The notes beneath the pieces were generated by a model. It searched no databases and was not told the origin of the DNA. It was given only the letters and a program-made list of their open reading frames with translations. A DNA stretch of 64,000 bases from positions 1 through 64,000 of the forward strand of contig NZ_JNLQ01000001.1 of the NCBI RefSeq assembly GCF_000703165.1. Reading direction: 5' to 3'. Source of the stretch: Butyrivibrio sp. AE3004. GTDB taxonomy: Bacteria; Bacillota; Clostridia; Lachnospirales; Lachnospiraceae. A program made the translations under genes and the position numbers. Positions 54,057 to 62,552 of the stretch are shown here, one piece after another. Position 1 is the stretch's first letter, and every line of letters begins with the position of its first letter.

Positions 54057-54092
54057 CGCTGCGCCACAGCCTTGGCAGGCCGTCGCGCAGCG
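54057..54092. repeat. GC-rich nested hairpin
   Basis: CGCTGCGC (54057-54064) / GCGCAGCG (54085-54092), with inner GCCT (54069-54072) / AGGC (54077-54080). Base composition is unlike its surroundings. It may be the terminus of the IS91-like element or a recombination site. Confidence 0.55.
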
Positions 54093-54147
54093 ACTTAGTT
54101 CAATTTCAGGATAATCGACCAAGAAGAAAAGGATTAAAAATAGCCAT

Positions 54148-55188
54148 ATGATGAAAAAAGATCTTTTATTCAAAGCGGCACAGCTTTACGGATTCGATAC
54201 TGCCTCAGCCAAGGAAGTCCACGGGCATGAAGGCGGAAGGAATCTGGTATTTTTGATTGGAAATGATTTGGTTCTCAGAGTGTCTTCTCTTTCAGATAGA
54301 AGCATTGAGGATTATGAGGCGGAAATCGAGTATGTACATTATCTTTCTGAAGGTGGAGCCAGCGTGGCAGATTCGATTCCTTCAAGGAAAGGGAATCGAA
54401 TTGAAATTATCGATGAGAAGGTAGTAACCATGTTCGAGATTGCAAAAGGTGATCAGATAGCCGATCATGGTTACCAGTATATTGATGGAGTTCCGATAGA
54501 CGAGTACTTCTATCTTACCGGCAAGGTTTTAGGAAAAATACATGCTCTTTCAAAGAGCTACAGCCCGATACATAAGCGTTTTGATTTCTTCGAGAAGTAC
54601 AATGAGGACTATTTCGAGAGCCTTATCCCGGATGATTTCTTTTGTTTACATATGAAGATGGGGCGTCGGGTTAAAGACAGACTGCATGAATTTCTGGAGG
54701 AACTGCGCAGACTTCCGCGGAACTCCGAAAACTATGGAATGGTTCACTTTGACTATAGTGATGGAAACTATAACATTGAGTATGATACAGGAAAAATCAA
54801 TGTATTTGATTTTGATAACTGCCGTACTTGCTGGTATTTATATGATATTGCCAATTTATGGTCCCATGGTCTTGGGTGGATTGCCTGGAATGAAGACGCA
54901 GATGAAAGACGGGCATATATGGAAAAATATATGCAGACAGTCATTAATGGATACCGGACTGAGTGTACCATAACCGATGAAGAACTTGAGCATCTGGAAA
55001 TGATGGTCAATGCAGTATTGATGGAAAATATCATTGATGTCTTTGAGGTAAAGAAGGCTTCCGGCGAAGATTTCGTTTTCGATGAGGAAGAAAGCTACAA
55101 TGTGAAGTGCCTTGTGGAGGGGCTTAGCTGGTTTGGCTTCTACAGTGATATTTTTGATAACGAATCACCTTTTGAGGTAGAGATATAA
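54148..55188 (+). CDS. APH-family phosphotransferase
   Basis: A 346-residue kinase-fold protein of the aminoglycoside/choline phosphotransferase group. The glycine-rich region is HEGGRNLVFLIG, the catalytic loop is VHFDYSDGNYNI (HxDxxxxN), and the metal-binding Asp is in NVFDFDNCRTCWYLYDIAN. It resembles the homoserine-kinase-like or spectinomycin-kinase-like branch rather than a known resistance enzyme. It begins a run of five or six co-directional accessory genes. AGGA is upstream; ATG 54151 is an equal alternative. Confidence 0.82.
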   Translation: MMKKDLLFKAAQLYGFDTASAKEVHGHEGGRNLVFLIGNDLVLRVSSLSDRSIEDYEAEIEYVHYLSEGGASVADSIPSRKGNRIEIIDEKVVTMFEIAKGDQIADHGYQYIDGVPIDEYFYLTGKVLGKIHALSKSYSPIHKRFDFFEKYNEDYFESLIPDDFFCLHMKMGRRVKDRLHEFLEELRRLPRNSENYGMVHFDYSDGNYNIEYDTGKINVFDFDNCRTCWYLYDIANLWSHGLGWIAWNEDADERRAYMEKYMQTVINGYRTECTITDEELEHLEMMVNAVLMENIIDVFEVKKASGEDFVFDEEESYNVKCLVEGLSWFGFYSDIFDNESPFEVEI

Positions 55189-55215
55189 ATGAAAAAATAA
55201 TCAGAGGAATGCATA

Positions 55216-55560
55216 ATGAAAAAGACATTTATTGAGATGAAACTCTTTCAGGTAAAGCCCGATAAACTCGAGCAATTCGAAGCTAAGATTGAGGAAATGA
55301 CCGCAAATCAGTTTAAATGTGAAGGCTGCATATCACTCAAGTATTTCAAGAGATTCTATACCATAGATGGAGTCGAGCTTGGCGAGTCTCCGAGGGAGTT
55401 AACCAAGGTTGTAAAGTGCGTTAAGTATTATTCATACTGGGAATTTGATACGAAAGAAAACTATGGCAAGGCCATAAAAATCTTTTTCGATAATTACAAT
55501 AAAGTTTTGCAAAAAATGCTGATTTCTCCATTTGATATTAACTTGGGGTATTCGGTTTAA
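55216..55560 (+). CDS. Small protein, dimeric alpha/beta-barrel-like
   Basis: A 114-residue soluble protein. FIEMKLFQVKPDKLEQFEAK at the start and a strand such as YYSYWEFDTKENYGKAIKIF resemble ABM/ferredoxin-like dimeric barrels, but the match is weak. AGGA is before ATG. It lies 27 bases after the kinase and 10 bases before the next kinase, so it is part of an operon. Function unknown. Confidence 0.55.
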   Translation: MKKTFIEMKLFQVKPDKLEQFEAKIEEMTANQFKCEGCISLKYFKRFYTIDGVELGESPRELTKVVKCVKYYSYWEFDTKENYGKAIKIFFDNYNKVLQKMLISPFDINLGYSV

Positions 55561-55570
55561 GGTAATACTT

Positions 55571-56542
55571 ATGACGATAGAATACAGACAAAAAGCTTTA
55601 GAAGCGTTAGCTCATTACAATATAACAGCGACAGAAATAGAATTGCTGAGACACAATGAGAATCTGACCTATCGCGTGGGAAACGAGTATTTGCTGCAAA
55701 TACATGAGCCGACAGAGGGGGTTTCAGCAGAGTTTTTTTACGACGGTGTTGATCGTGTCGAGATATATAAGTCAGAACTTGATTTTCAAGCCTACTTAAA
55801 GAAACAGAGCATGCAGATACGCGAAGCTGTTGAAAACCGTTATGGTGAACTCATTACAAAGTTACAGAATGGTACATATGTTACGGTTTCAAAATGGTTG
55901 GATGGCGAATCGTTAGACAAGCTTGAGTTGAATGATGCAATCTGCTATCAGATAGGTGATATGCTTGCGCGTTTGCATCAGAAGGCAAAGGGATTCCGGG
56001 TATCACCGGTAAAAACCTATGGAAAGCAACATTGCGAATGCACGAAAAGGAGATTTCAGGCACTGGAAAATCTGGGGTTAAGCAACGAGTATTCTTTGAT
56101 CATGCAAAAGTGCTGTGATCATGCCGGAGCTGTATTGGAAAACGTGCAGGATGAATTTCAGATGATCCATGGGGATCTGTCTGCATCGAATATCTTGCAA
56201 ACACCGGATGGGCTTGTGCCTATTGATTTTTCTTTTTTCGGTATGGGACATCCGATGTATGATCTTGCTGTTCTGTTTGGAAATATCGGCGGATCATTGG
56301 CGCGTAGGCAACAAATGGCAGAAGGATATCGGAATACAGGCGGTACGATCCGTTACGATGTGTTAGATGCCTGTTTTGTACTTACCTTGTTAGATTGTCT
56401 CGGAATTCATTATGAACAGTGGAGTAAGCAAGAGTGGTTTGCATCGAGAATGCAACGGTGGAATAAGGAAAACCTGATCCCATATGTGCAGGGAGAGCGA
56501 ATATATGCGGATGATTTTTATCTGTTACATGTGCAAGGATAA
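55571..56542 (+). CDS. APH-family phosphotransferase, second copy
   Basis: A 323-residue kinase-fold protein. The catalytic loop is MIHGDLSASNIL (HxDxxxxN), and the metal Asp is VPIDFSFFGMGHPMYDLA. It is closer to bacterial fructosamine/homoserine-type kinases than to the first copy. The start at 55571 has AAGG upstream, while 55532 lies inside the previous gene. Two kinases of this fold within 2.5 kb suggest a small-molecule phosphorylation or resistance island; targets unknown. Confidence 0.82.
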   Translation: MTIEYRQKALEALAHYNITATEIELLRHNENLTYRVGNEYLLQIHEPTEGVSAEFFYDGVDRVEIYKSELDFQAYLKKQSMQIREAVENRYGELITKLQNGTYVTVSKWLDGESLDKLELNDAICYQIGDMLARLHQKAKGFRVSPVKTYGKQHCECTKRRFQALENLGLSNEYSLIMQKCCDHAGAVLENVQDEFQMIHGDLSASNILQTPDGLVPIDFSFFGMGHPMYDLAVLFGNIGGSLARRQQMAEGYRNTGGTIRYDVLDACFVLTLLDCLGIHYEQWSKQEWFASRMQRWNKENLIPYVQGERIYADDFYLLHVQG

Positions 56543-56609
56543 CTTACAGTTTTATAGACGATGACAAAATCGGAGTTTGTCGAAAACATCGACCAAGGAG
56601 AGGACGAAA

Positions 56610-56984
56610 ATGGTAAAAGGTATACATCACATATCGATGAAATGCAATATTGGAGAAATAGATAGAGTAAAAGACTTTTATATAAATGTACTTGGTATGT
56701 CTATTTGCCGGGAATGGCCAGAAGGAATAATGATAGATAGCGGCAACGGGCTGATTGAAGTATTTGTAACTGGTAATGGCGAACATAGGAAAGGGTCTAT
56801 TCGTCATATTGCATTTGCAACAGAAGATGTTGACAATGTTATAGATAAAGTAAAAAAAGCGGGATATGAAGTTTTTATTGAACCAAATGATAAAGTTATT
56901 AATTCTTTGCCTGAATATCAATTTAGAATGGCATTTTGCTTTGGACCGCTGGGAGAAGAAATAGAGTTTTTTTATGAAAAATAA
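56610..56984 (+). CDS. VOC-family (glyoxalase/bleomycin-resistance) protein
   Basis: A 124-residue protein with one vicinal-oxygen-chelate module repeated as two babb units: GIHHISMKCNIGEIDRVKDF, then DSGNGLIEVFV, IRHIAFATEDVDNVIDKVK and GPLGEEIEFFYEK. Metal ligands His and Glu are at the usual strand positions. AAGGAGAGG lies before ATG 56610; the GTG at 56577 precedes it. Members are lyases, dioxygenases or drug-binding proteins. Confidence 0.85.
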   Translation: MVKGIHHISMKCNIGEIDRVKDFYINVLGMSICREWPEGIMIDSGNGLIEVFVTGNGEHRKGSIRHIAFATEDVDNVIDKVKKAGYEVFIEPNDKVINSLPEYQFRMAFCFGPLGEEIEFFYEK

Positions 56985-57063
56985 ATCCAGAATTTGTCGA
57001 GATGATCGTTAGAACATAATATCGGAATTTATTCCGGGTTAGGGAGGTAAGGATTATCAGCTG

Positions 57064-57510
57064 ATGATACGAGAAGCAAAAAAAGAAGATTTGGAAGCAC
57101 TTTTGGAACTGTATCTTTACTTACATGAAGACAGTATTCCCAAGCATGATGAACATCTTGAAAAAATATGGAATCAGATCATTGAAGATCCGAATCACCA
57201 TCTGATCGTAAATGAAATTGATGGTCAGATTATATCTTCCTGTGTTTGTGTGATCATCCCGAATTTAACAAGAAATATAAGACCATATGCTTTTGTTGAG
57301 AATGTGGTAACACATGCGGATTTCAGAGGAAACGGATATGCAGGTGAATGTCTGAATTATGCAAAGAAGATTGCGGAGAAGGAAAACTGTTACAAAATGA
57401 TGCTACTGACAGGATCAAAGAAGCCGGAGACTATGCATTTCTATGAGAAGGCTGGGTATAACAGCAGCGATAAGACAGCTTTCATACAGTGGATAGGGAT
57501 GGATAAGTAG
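57064..57510 (+). CDS. GNAT-family N-acetyltransferase
   Basis: A 148-residue GNAT enzyme. IREAKKEDLEALLELYLYLH starts the fold, FVENVVTHADFRGNGYAGEC is strand 4 with the acetyl-CoA loop (R-G-N-G-Y-A in place of Q/RxxGxA), and HFYEKAGY is the C-terminal signature. GGGAGG is about 18 bases before the ATG, so spacing is long. Substrate unknown. Confidence 0.88.
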   Translation: MIREAKKEDLEALLELYLYLHEDSIPKHDEHLEKIWNQIIEDPNHHLIVNEIDGQIISSCVCVIIPNLTRNIRPYAFVENVVTHADFRGNGYAGECLNYAKKIAEKENCYKMMLLTGSKKPETMHFYEKAGYNSSDKTAFIQWIGMDK

Positions 57511-57531
57511 CCATAGGTAAAGGAGTATGAA

Positions 57532-58125
57532 ATGAAGGTATTCATTGTATATTGTCATCCAAGTAAAAACAGTTTTACATACGAAGTGAAAGAAGCTTTT
57601 ATCAAAGGACTGGAGAGTGCAGGACATTCATATGAGATTTCTGATCTGTATGCAGATGGATTCAATCCCGTGATGTCGGAAAAAGAGTATATAAGAGAAG
57701 GATTTTATAATTTGGATAGTCCTGTATCGGAGGACGTTCTTTTTGAGCAGAAAAAGATAAATGAAGCAGATGCGATAGCTTTTATTTATCCTGATTTTTG
57801 GACTTCGTCTCCTGCTATGTTAGAGGGATGGTTTCAACGGGTATGGACTTACGGATTTGCATATGGGGATAAAACATCTATGAAATGTCTTGAGAAAGCT
57901 TTATTTTTGATTACCATGGGTGGGTCATTAAAAGATAATGTAAGAAGAGATCAGCTGGAAGCAATGAAGACAGTTATGGTTGGTGACCGGATCAGAAATA
58001 GAGCAAAAACCTGCGAAGTATATGCTTTTGATGAGATGACCAGAGGCTATGGTAATGATGCTAATCGGGATAAAAACGCTGGTAAGTATCTAAGAAAAGT
58101 ATTTGAAATTGCAAAAAACTTATAA
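57532..58125 (+). CDS. NAD(P)H:quinone oxidoreductase, flavodoxin-like fold
   Basis: A 197-residue flavodoxin-fold reductase of the NQO/MdaB group. FIVYCHPSKNSFTYEVKEAF is the FMN-binding start. FIYPDFWTSSPAMLEGWFQR and WTYGFAYG are the family's loop motifs (W-x-PAM-x-GW). AAAGGAG precedes ATG 57532. It ends the plus-strand accessory run. Such enzymes reduce quinones or nitro compounds by two electrons. Confidence 0.9.
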   Translation: MKVFIVYCHPSKNSFTYEVKEAFIKGLESAGHSYEISDLYADGFNPVMSEKEYIREGFYNLDSPVSEDVLFEQKKINEADAIAFIYPDFWTSSPAMLEGWFQRVWTYGFAYGDKTSMKCLEKALFLITMGGSLKDNVRRDQLEAMKTVMVGDRIRNRAKTCEVYAFDEMTRGYGNDANRDKNAGKYLRKVFEIAKNL

Positions 58126-58594
58126 AAAGGAAAATTTCTGTTGAAGATACGATTCAGCTTTTGCAATGTGACGTGGACGATTATATCCGAATATAACCCT
58201 TCCAATTTACAACACGGAAAATCTTTAAAAGATTAGGATTTAAAACCTAGAATTATACCTTTTGAATTATGAAAACTTAATACAGAGCTTTTATTAACAA
58301 ACACTCAGAACTATACAACTGCATATCAGAGACACGGGCGGAGCAGAAGAATTTATATTCTGTTCCGCCTTGCTGTTTCTTTGTTTGCTATTTAATTGTT
58401 TACTTCTTTAAATTGGGATTTAACGAAGTGCTTTTATACCAAACTGATGTTCGCTGCTATTTCACTGGCTTTATCACGATTTTTAAAAACATAACGCGAC
58501 TTTTGAGCCCTTCGCGAGGACAAAAAGTCGCGTTTACTATTTCAATTATTCTATAAAAAATCTTATTTTAATGCATATTTAAGCCATTTTCTTG
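58126..58594. other. Gene-free stretch with two hairpins
   Basis: Hairpin 1: GGCGGAGCAGAA (58337-58348) with TTCTGTTCCGCC (58358-58369), a terminator for the plus-strand run. Hairpin 2: AACGCGACTTTT (58493-58504) with AAAAGTCGCGTT (58523-58534), perfect, a likely bidirectional terminator. Nothing protein-like otherwise. Confidence 0.6.
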
Positions 58595-58720
58595 TTAAAC
58601 ACAATTAATACTCGGCCTGTTTTTATTGATGTCATATTCTTTTAACGTGTCGGAAATCTGAGCCCCTACAAGGCCATCGACTACCTGATCAAATATTCCG
58701 TCAAGGTCAAATTCACCCAT
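58595..58720 (-). CDS. Small 41-codon protein
   Basis: MGEFDLDGIFDQVVDGLVGA followed by QISDTLKEYDINKNRPSINC and one more residue. GGAGG is exactly six bases from the ATG, stronger than for many larger genes nearby. The N-terminal half is amphipathic and acidic; no signal or span. It is on the strand of the lipoprotein gene upstream and 31 bases after it. Family unknown; it could be a real small protein or the start of a broken gene. Confidence 0.5.
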   Translation of the reverse strand: MGEFDLDGIFDQVVDGLVGAQISDTLKEYDINKNRPSINCV

Positions 58721-58751
58721 CACCAGCCTCCAGTAACTAACGTAAACTGTT

Positions 58752-59636
58752 CTATCGAACAGGCATTATATCATATACAAACACTTCATGTATTTCTTCG
58801 TTATAGTCATCATAGAATCCTTTAGGAATACCAAGGACTATCCTTGCGCCCCGGTTATACAGCAAAAGAAACTTGTTGTTGACTTTATCAAAGGTAAGCC
58901 CCTCTATCTCGCCTTGCCTTGTAACTTCTACAAAGGAATGCTCAGGACTCACTAAATATGTGCTGCCCGCCGTTCCCAGGTCTATTCGGTACATATTATC
59001 AGGTTCATCTTTGTCTGCATCACCATCGTCAGCTGTTATATAAAGGCTGCCATCAAAATATGCTACTCCTTGTATCCACTTGGGAGCTGCATTCATTTGA
59101 AGCCTGCCTTTATAGCCTCCGTTATCCAGGTCATACATATACAGATAACTACTTGATGGATCATCTACCCATGATGACATATATACTATTCTGTCATCCT
59201 CGTTTACTGCTATTCCGGAGCATTCAATCTGTCCGGTGTCAGTCTTAAAAGGAAAGACCCTTTTAAGCTCAAGTGTGTCTCCGTCATAAACAGCCACCTG
59301 AATATTGCGACCTACACCATCCATGAAATATTCGACGCCAAGATAAAGTTCACCCTGATACACGTCGATATCGCCGATATGGTTGACCTCGATATCATAA
59401 CCCTTAAAAGGATCTGTGTTCTCAGCTATTACATTCCAGTCTTCGTCGTATTTTGTAAGCGACGTAGATCCGCTAACCCAGTAATATCCGTCTTCTGTAC
59501 ATACTCCCTGACGGCCATTAACTTTATGGATTGACTCAAGCGTATATTGAAAAGAAGCCATAACATCATCTCTTGTTCCACATGCTGTCAGTATCAATAT
59601 AGATATGATAGCCAATGAAAACACCTTTCTAAGCAT
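58752..59636 (-). CDS. Lipoprotein with beta-propeller-like repeats
   Basis: About 294 residues. The signal ends LILTACGTR (lipobox LTAC). The mature part has repeated strands with D/G turns (YYWVSGSTSLTKYDEDW, DIDVYQGELYLGVEY, VAYFDGSLYITADDGD), typical of six-bladed propellers of the SMP-30/YncE sort. GGAGA is before ATG 59636; ATG 59678 precedes it. Co-directional with the acyltransferase-like gene upstream (84 bases), possibly one operon. Ligand unknown. Confidence 0.72.
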   Translation of the reverse strand: MLRKVFSLAIISILILTACGTRDDVMASFQYTLESIHKVNGRQGVCTEDGYYWVSGSTSLTKYDEDWNVIAENTDPFKGYDIEVNHIGDIDVYQGELYLGVEYFMDGVGRNIQVAVYDGDTLELKRVFPFKTDTGQIECSGIAVNEDDRIVYMSSWVDDPSSSYLYMYDLDNGGYKGRLQMNAAPKWIQGVAYFDGSLYITADDGDADKDEPDNMYRIDLGTAGSTYLVSPEHSFVEVTRQGEIEGLTFDKVNNKFLLLYNRGARIVLGIPKGFYDDYNEEIHEVFVYDIMPVR

Positions 59637-59720
59637 TCTGATTTCTCCATTTGATGAAATTCCTCTGTTTAATGACATGTATATGACATGGCTGCAGAGT
59701 TTCGAACTTCGCCACCTGTT

Positions 59721-60983
59721 TTACGGCAAAGGAAAATGCGCATTGTCTGCAGGGATATGTTTGTGTACTTTGTAGGAGATACCATTTCTTTTAAGCTCAT
59801 CAAGCAGACTATGAATTATGATATCTTCCTCAAATCTTTGATGTACAGTTAGGAAAATCCTTCCTCCGACTGCTGCAACTTCAGTAAGCAAGGCATTGGC
59901 GCTTGGTACGTGAGTCCAGAATTCGGAGATATACTCTTCAACAGCTTTATACTTCCATTTTCCAACATAGCTTACCATATATGTGAAAAGCAAACGTCCT
60001 CCTGAGAGAGACCTTGCAAATACATCATATTTTTCAGCAAGAGTTGGAGCTGAATCAAGCATTAGACGGTTTCGGTTAGCAGAAAAAGTCATAGCTCCGG
60101 CTACCCGTTCAGAATCACTCTGAATAAACGTCTTTCCACGGTAAACTGTGCATTGCCTGTCGAATGGCATGTTTCTTATTTTGTCGCTGTAATCAAGAAA
60201 AACCGTACTAACACAGTTGTGATGTGTGATTGAAGCTCCAAGCATAGGTCGTGCATTTATTATATATGAGCCCATGATTTTCTTATCCCGGTCAGGGTAA
60301 AGCGAATCTATCACTCTGGCATTTAAAAGGGCTATCATCGTTCCTGGGCTCGCATCGTTTGCGGATGTATACTTGAGAAAATCAGCTTCTGAGATCTCAA
60401 TATCCATAAGGTTAAGATCTGCTGTATGAAACCCTGCATCTTTCTCCAGGGAGAATGCGGGCGTATATGAAGGTGTGGCAACATTTGACAGATCTATCTC
60501 GGGAAGGTAATCCATAGGGTCTATTGCCTCTTCAGGACGCACTTCATCCTCAAGTGTGCGAACGCCCTTGTGATCCGTCACACCATACCTTCTTGAGCAA
60601 TACTCATAAAGCAAGGTTGAAAGGACCATATACATACCGGTCCCGTCAAGAAGGCCGTGATATATGTCAAGATAGATAAAATCGTCCCTGTAGCATACAG
60701 CCCATACATGATAATTGGACTCTTCGCTGTTCAAGCTGATTCTTTTATTGTCATTTATAAGTGCTATTTCTTTGGGGTTATCCTCATAATATACCCGGTT
60801 TTCGTCCCTCTTCATCTGCAAGGATAGATAAGGATAGCGCTTTGAAGTATTTCTCACCGCTTCTGAAAGCATCTCACCGTTTATCTCATCTTTCATTCGC
60901 ACACACAGTCTTACAGTGTAATCCATATTTAGTCCAAAGCTTCCATATACATGCAATACATCACCGCGCGTCAATTCTTTCAA
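59721..60983 (-). CDS. Condensation/alcohol-acyltransferase-like protein
   Basis: A 420-residue acyltransferase fold. The active-site motif is IYHGLLDGTGMY (His109, Asp113, Gly114; HxxxDG). The opening (SEAVRNTSKRYPYLSLQMKR) matches the C-terminal half of the fusion at 21079 (SAWEKTLKVYPYLTYAVETR). In NRPS-like and WES/AATase families this fold transfers acyl groups to alcohols or amines. TTG start at 60983 with AGGAGG eight bases upstream. No carrier-protein gene is near, so a free-standing acyltransferase is most likely. Confidence 0.75.
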   Translation of the reverse strand: MKELTRGDVLHVYGSFGLNMDYTVRLCVRMKDEINGEMLSEAVRNTSKRYPYLSLQMKRDENRVYYEDNPKEIALINDNKRISLNSEESNYHVWAVCYRDDFIYLDIYHGLLDGTGMYMVLSTLLYEYCSRRYGVTDHKGVRTLEDEVRPEEAIDPMDYLPEIDLSNVATPSYTPAFSLEKDAGFHTADLNLMDIEISEADFLKYTSANDASPGTMIALLNARVIDSLYPDRDKKIMGSYIINARPMLGASITHHNCVSTVFLDYSDKIRNMPFDRQCTVYRGKTFIQSDSERVAGAMTFSANRNRLMLDSAPTLAEKYDVFARSLSGGRLLFTYMVSYVGKWKYKAVEEYISEFWTHVPSANALLTEVAAVGGRIFLTVHQRFEEDIIIHSLLDELKRNGISYKVHKHIPADNAHFPLP

Positions 60984-61028
60984 TCTTTTGTCCTCCTATT
61001 CTCGTATTTACAAACTGAAATATGCGTT

Positions 61029-61208
61029 GTTAGAAAGTACTATCCGGAGTATCCAGCTCTATATATCCAATCTCATATTTGCCATCCCTGTATGTAATAT
61101 TAAAGCCTAGGCTTGTACGACATTCCAGTTGGTATAGTAAGGCTCTTCCTGAACGTAATCCCCATATACAAATACATTCATCCCGAGGCCTTCTACAAAA
61201 TTGTACAT
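61029..61208 (-). pseudogene. Frameshifted fragment of an unidentified gene
   Basis: Two adjoining frames on the minus strand read as one protein tail: MNVFVYGDYVQEEPYYTN, then after a shift LGFNITYRDGKYEIGYIELD and TPDSTF before the stop. The first frame has a stop directly before and no ribosome site. It lies between the acyltransferase-like gene and the toxin-antitoxin pair. Family unknown. Confidence 0.5.
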
Positions 61209-61225
61209 TTAATACATATAAGTTT

Positions 61226-61705
61226 CTAGTATGTGCCCTTTTCTTTTATTGCCTCTTTGAGGCGGAAATTGTTGTCAAAAATATTTTCATCTAACCCACT
61301 GATATCCAGCAAACTTGCAATACACCATTCAGGGTCTTGAGTATGAAATGTATAATAAACATCATTCATTTGTTTATATGCAAATAAATCCATGACAAAT
61401 CTTGTTGAGACTTCTCTGGTATATGAAATATACCTGTATATATATCCAATCCAGAACAACGCGCTTTTAGAATATTTCGTTTTACCATAATCTGTATCAC
61501 CAAATTGCTCAATAATACTCGAAATACCTTCATTTACATCCAATGACAAGAGTGCAGGATTGTTGCTATCTAAAGTATTCAGCAAATTTGAATGTATAAA
61601 TCTTCTAATAAAAATCCCGGTAGAACATTTTAAATCATAAGATTTTTCAAACAATTTTCCTTGATATTCTGCAAGTAAAAGCCCATTATGGTCAAATTTT
61701 CTCAT
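61226..61705 (-). CDS. Partner of the DUF3990 protein, putative antitoxin
   Basis: A 159-residue soluble protein with no known catalytic motif. Features: LLLAEYQGKLFEKSYDLKCS at the start, NEGISSIIEQFGDTDYGK, SALFWIGYIYRYISYTREVS. Its start lies 14 bases inside the end of the upstream ADP-ribosyltransferase-like gene, so they are co-translated. Pairing with an HTH-toxin-like gene points to an antitoxin or immunity role, which is an inference. Confidence 0.65.
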   Translation of the reverse strand: MRKFDHNGLLLAEYQGKLFEKSYDLKCSTGIFIRRFIHSNLLNTLDSNNPALLSLDVNEGISSIIEQFGDTDYGKTKYSKSALFWIGYIYRYISYTREVSTRFVMDLFAYKQMNDVYYTFHTQDPEWCIASLLDISGLDENIFDNNFRLKEAIKEKGTY

Positions 61706-62552
61706 TGAAAATCTCCTCTATATACAGTCCTGTTTTAAATTCTCTTTTTGCGAGCTTTAATTTTGTGTCAATCTCAAATCCACGCTCAATGAGCAATTTT
61801 TTACATTCATCTCTTTCAGGTATGCATAAGTAATATTTTTCAATTGGAATCAATTTGCTTAAAGCTTTATCCGTTTTAAAAATATATTGAAAGCCAAGTT
61901 TTGATGCTGACAATGAGTGAAGAGCAACATCAGCATTTATTTCACCCTCGGTGAACTGAGCCATTACATAAAACATTTTATTATCTGCAATAGGGGCAAT
62001 GATTACATCAGCATTATTTATCTTTTCTAGGATATTTTGTACTTGCTTATCATTCGAGAAAGTTCCAAGTGTACCACGATGATAACAAATAGCAAGCATC
62101 CATTCCATGGAACAGTCAAATCTGCAAATTTTCAAATTATCGAGGGAGTATCTGAAAGAATATACAGAAGATTTGTCGTTTTCACAGACAAATGACAAAG
62201 CCTGATTATAGGTTTCTCCTAAATAGAATCCATTCCCAAAATCACAACTGTTTCTGGAGCCATTGACAGTGATTGTAGACAGACCATTTTTTGACCCATG
62301 AAAAAGTACATCTTGATATTTTTCTTTTATCAATTCTTCTTTTACCGAATTTATTCTGTAATTACTATTGTATACATATGAATAAAACTTCTCATAAACG
62401 CTATCAGTAGTCATACCATTCTTAGAAATTTCATCAAGTGTCACTCTGGAAATTCCGGTCTTTTTTGATAATTCAAGTTTTGTCGTTTTCTCTGACTCGA
62501 TGATAAACTCGATGTCTTCTTTGATTTTGTATTCACAATCAACGTTAATCAT
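61692..62552 (-). CDS. HTH-DUF3990 protein, ADP-ribosyltransferase-like putative toxin
   Basis: A 286-residue protein. Residues about 15-50 form an Xre-type HTH (TTKLELSKKTGISRVTLDEI). Residues about 85-240 match DUF3990, an ART-fold family: VLFHGSKNGLSTITVNGSRN, then CDFGNGFYLGETYNQALSFV. His-Gly in the first strand and Gly-x-Gly-Phe-Tyr are the NAD-binding hallmarks. GGAGC lies before ATG. The partner gene overlaps. The domain is known from toxin-antitoxin-like loci; the target molecule is unknown. Confidence 0.78.
   Translation of the reverse strand: MINVDCEYKIKEDIEFIIESEKTTKLELSKKTGISRVTLDEISKNGMTTDSVYEKFYSYVYNSNYRINSVKEELIKEKYQDVLFHGSKNGLSTITVNGSRNSCDFGNGFYLGETYNQALSFVCENDKSSVYSFRYSLDNLKICRFDCSMEWMLAICYHRGTLGTFSNDKQVQNILEKINNADVIIAPIADNKMFYVMAQFTEGEINADVALHSLSASKLGFQYIFKTDKALSKLIPIEKYYLCIPERDECKKLLIERGFEIDTKLKLAKREFKTGLYIEEIFNEKI

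Larger units (their letters stand above)
52134..54092 (-). mobile_element. IS91-like element with integrase, truncated at the transposase end
   Basis: Contains an HUH transposase lacking its C-terminus and an overlapping tyrosine recombinase, followed by a GC-rich hairpin (54057-54092) that may mark one end. The missing transposase tail places the origin-side end beyond the break at 52134, so this copy is probably immobile. Confidence 0.6.

Noticed and set aside
54148..56542. APH-fold genes as known aminoglycoside resistance enzymes
   Set aside because: Catalytic loops fit the superfamily but the rest does not resemble a named APH; many such genes are metabolic kinases.
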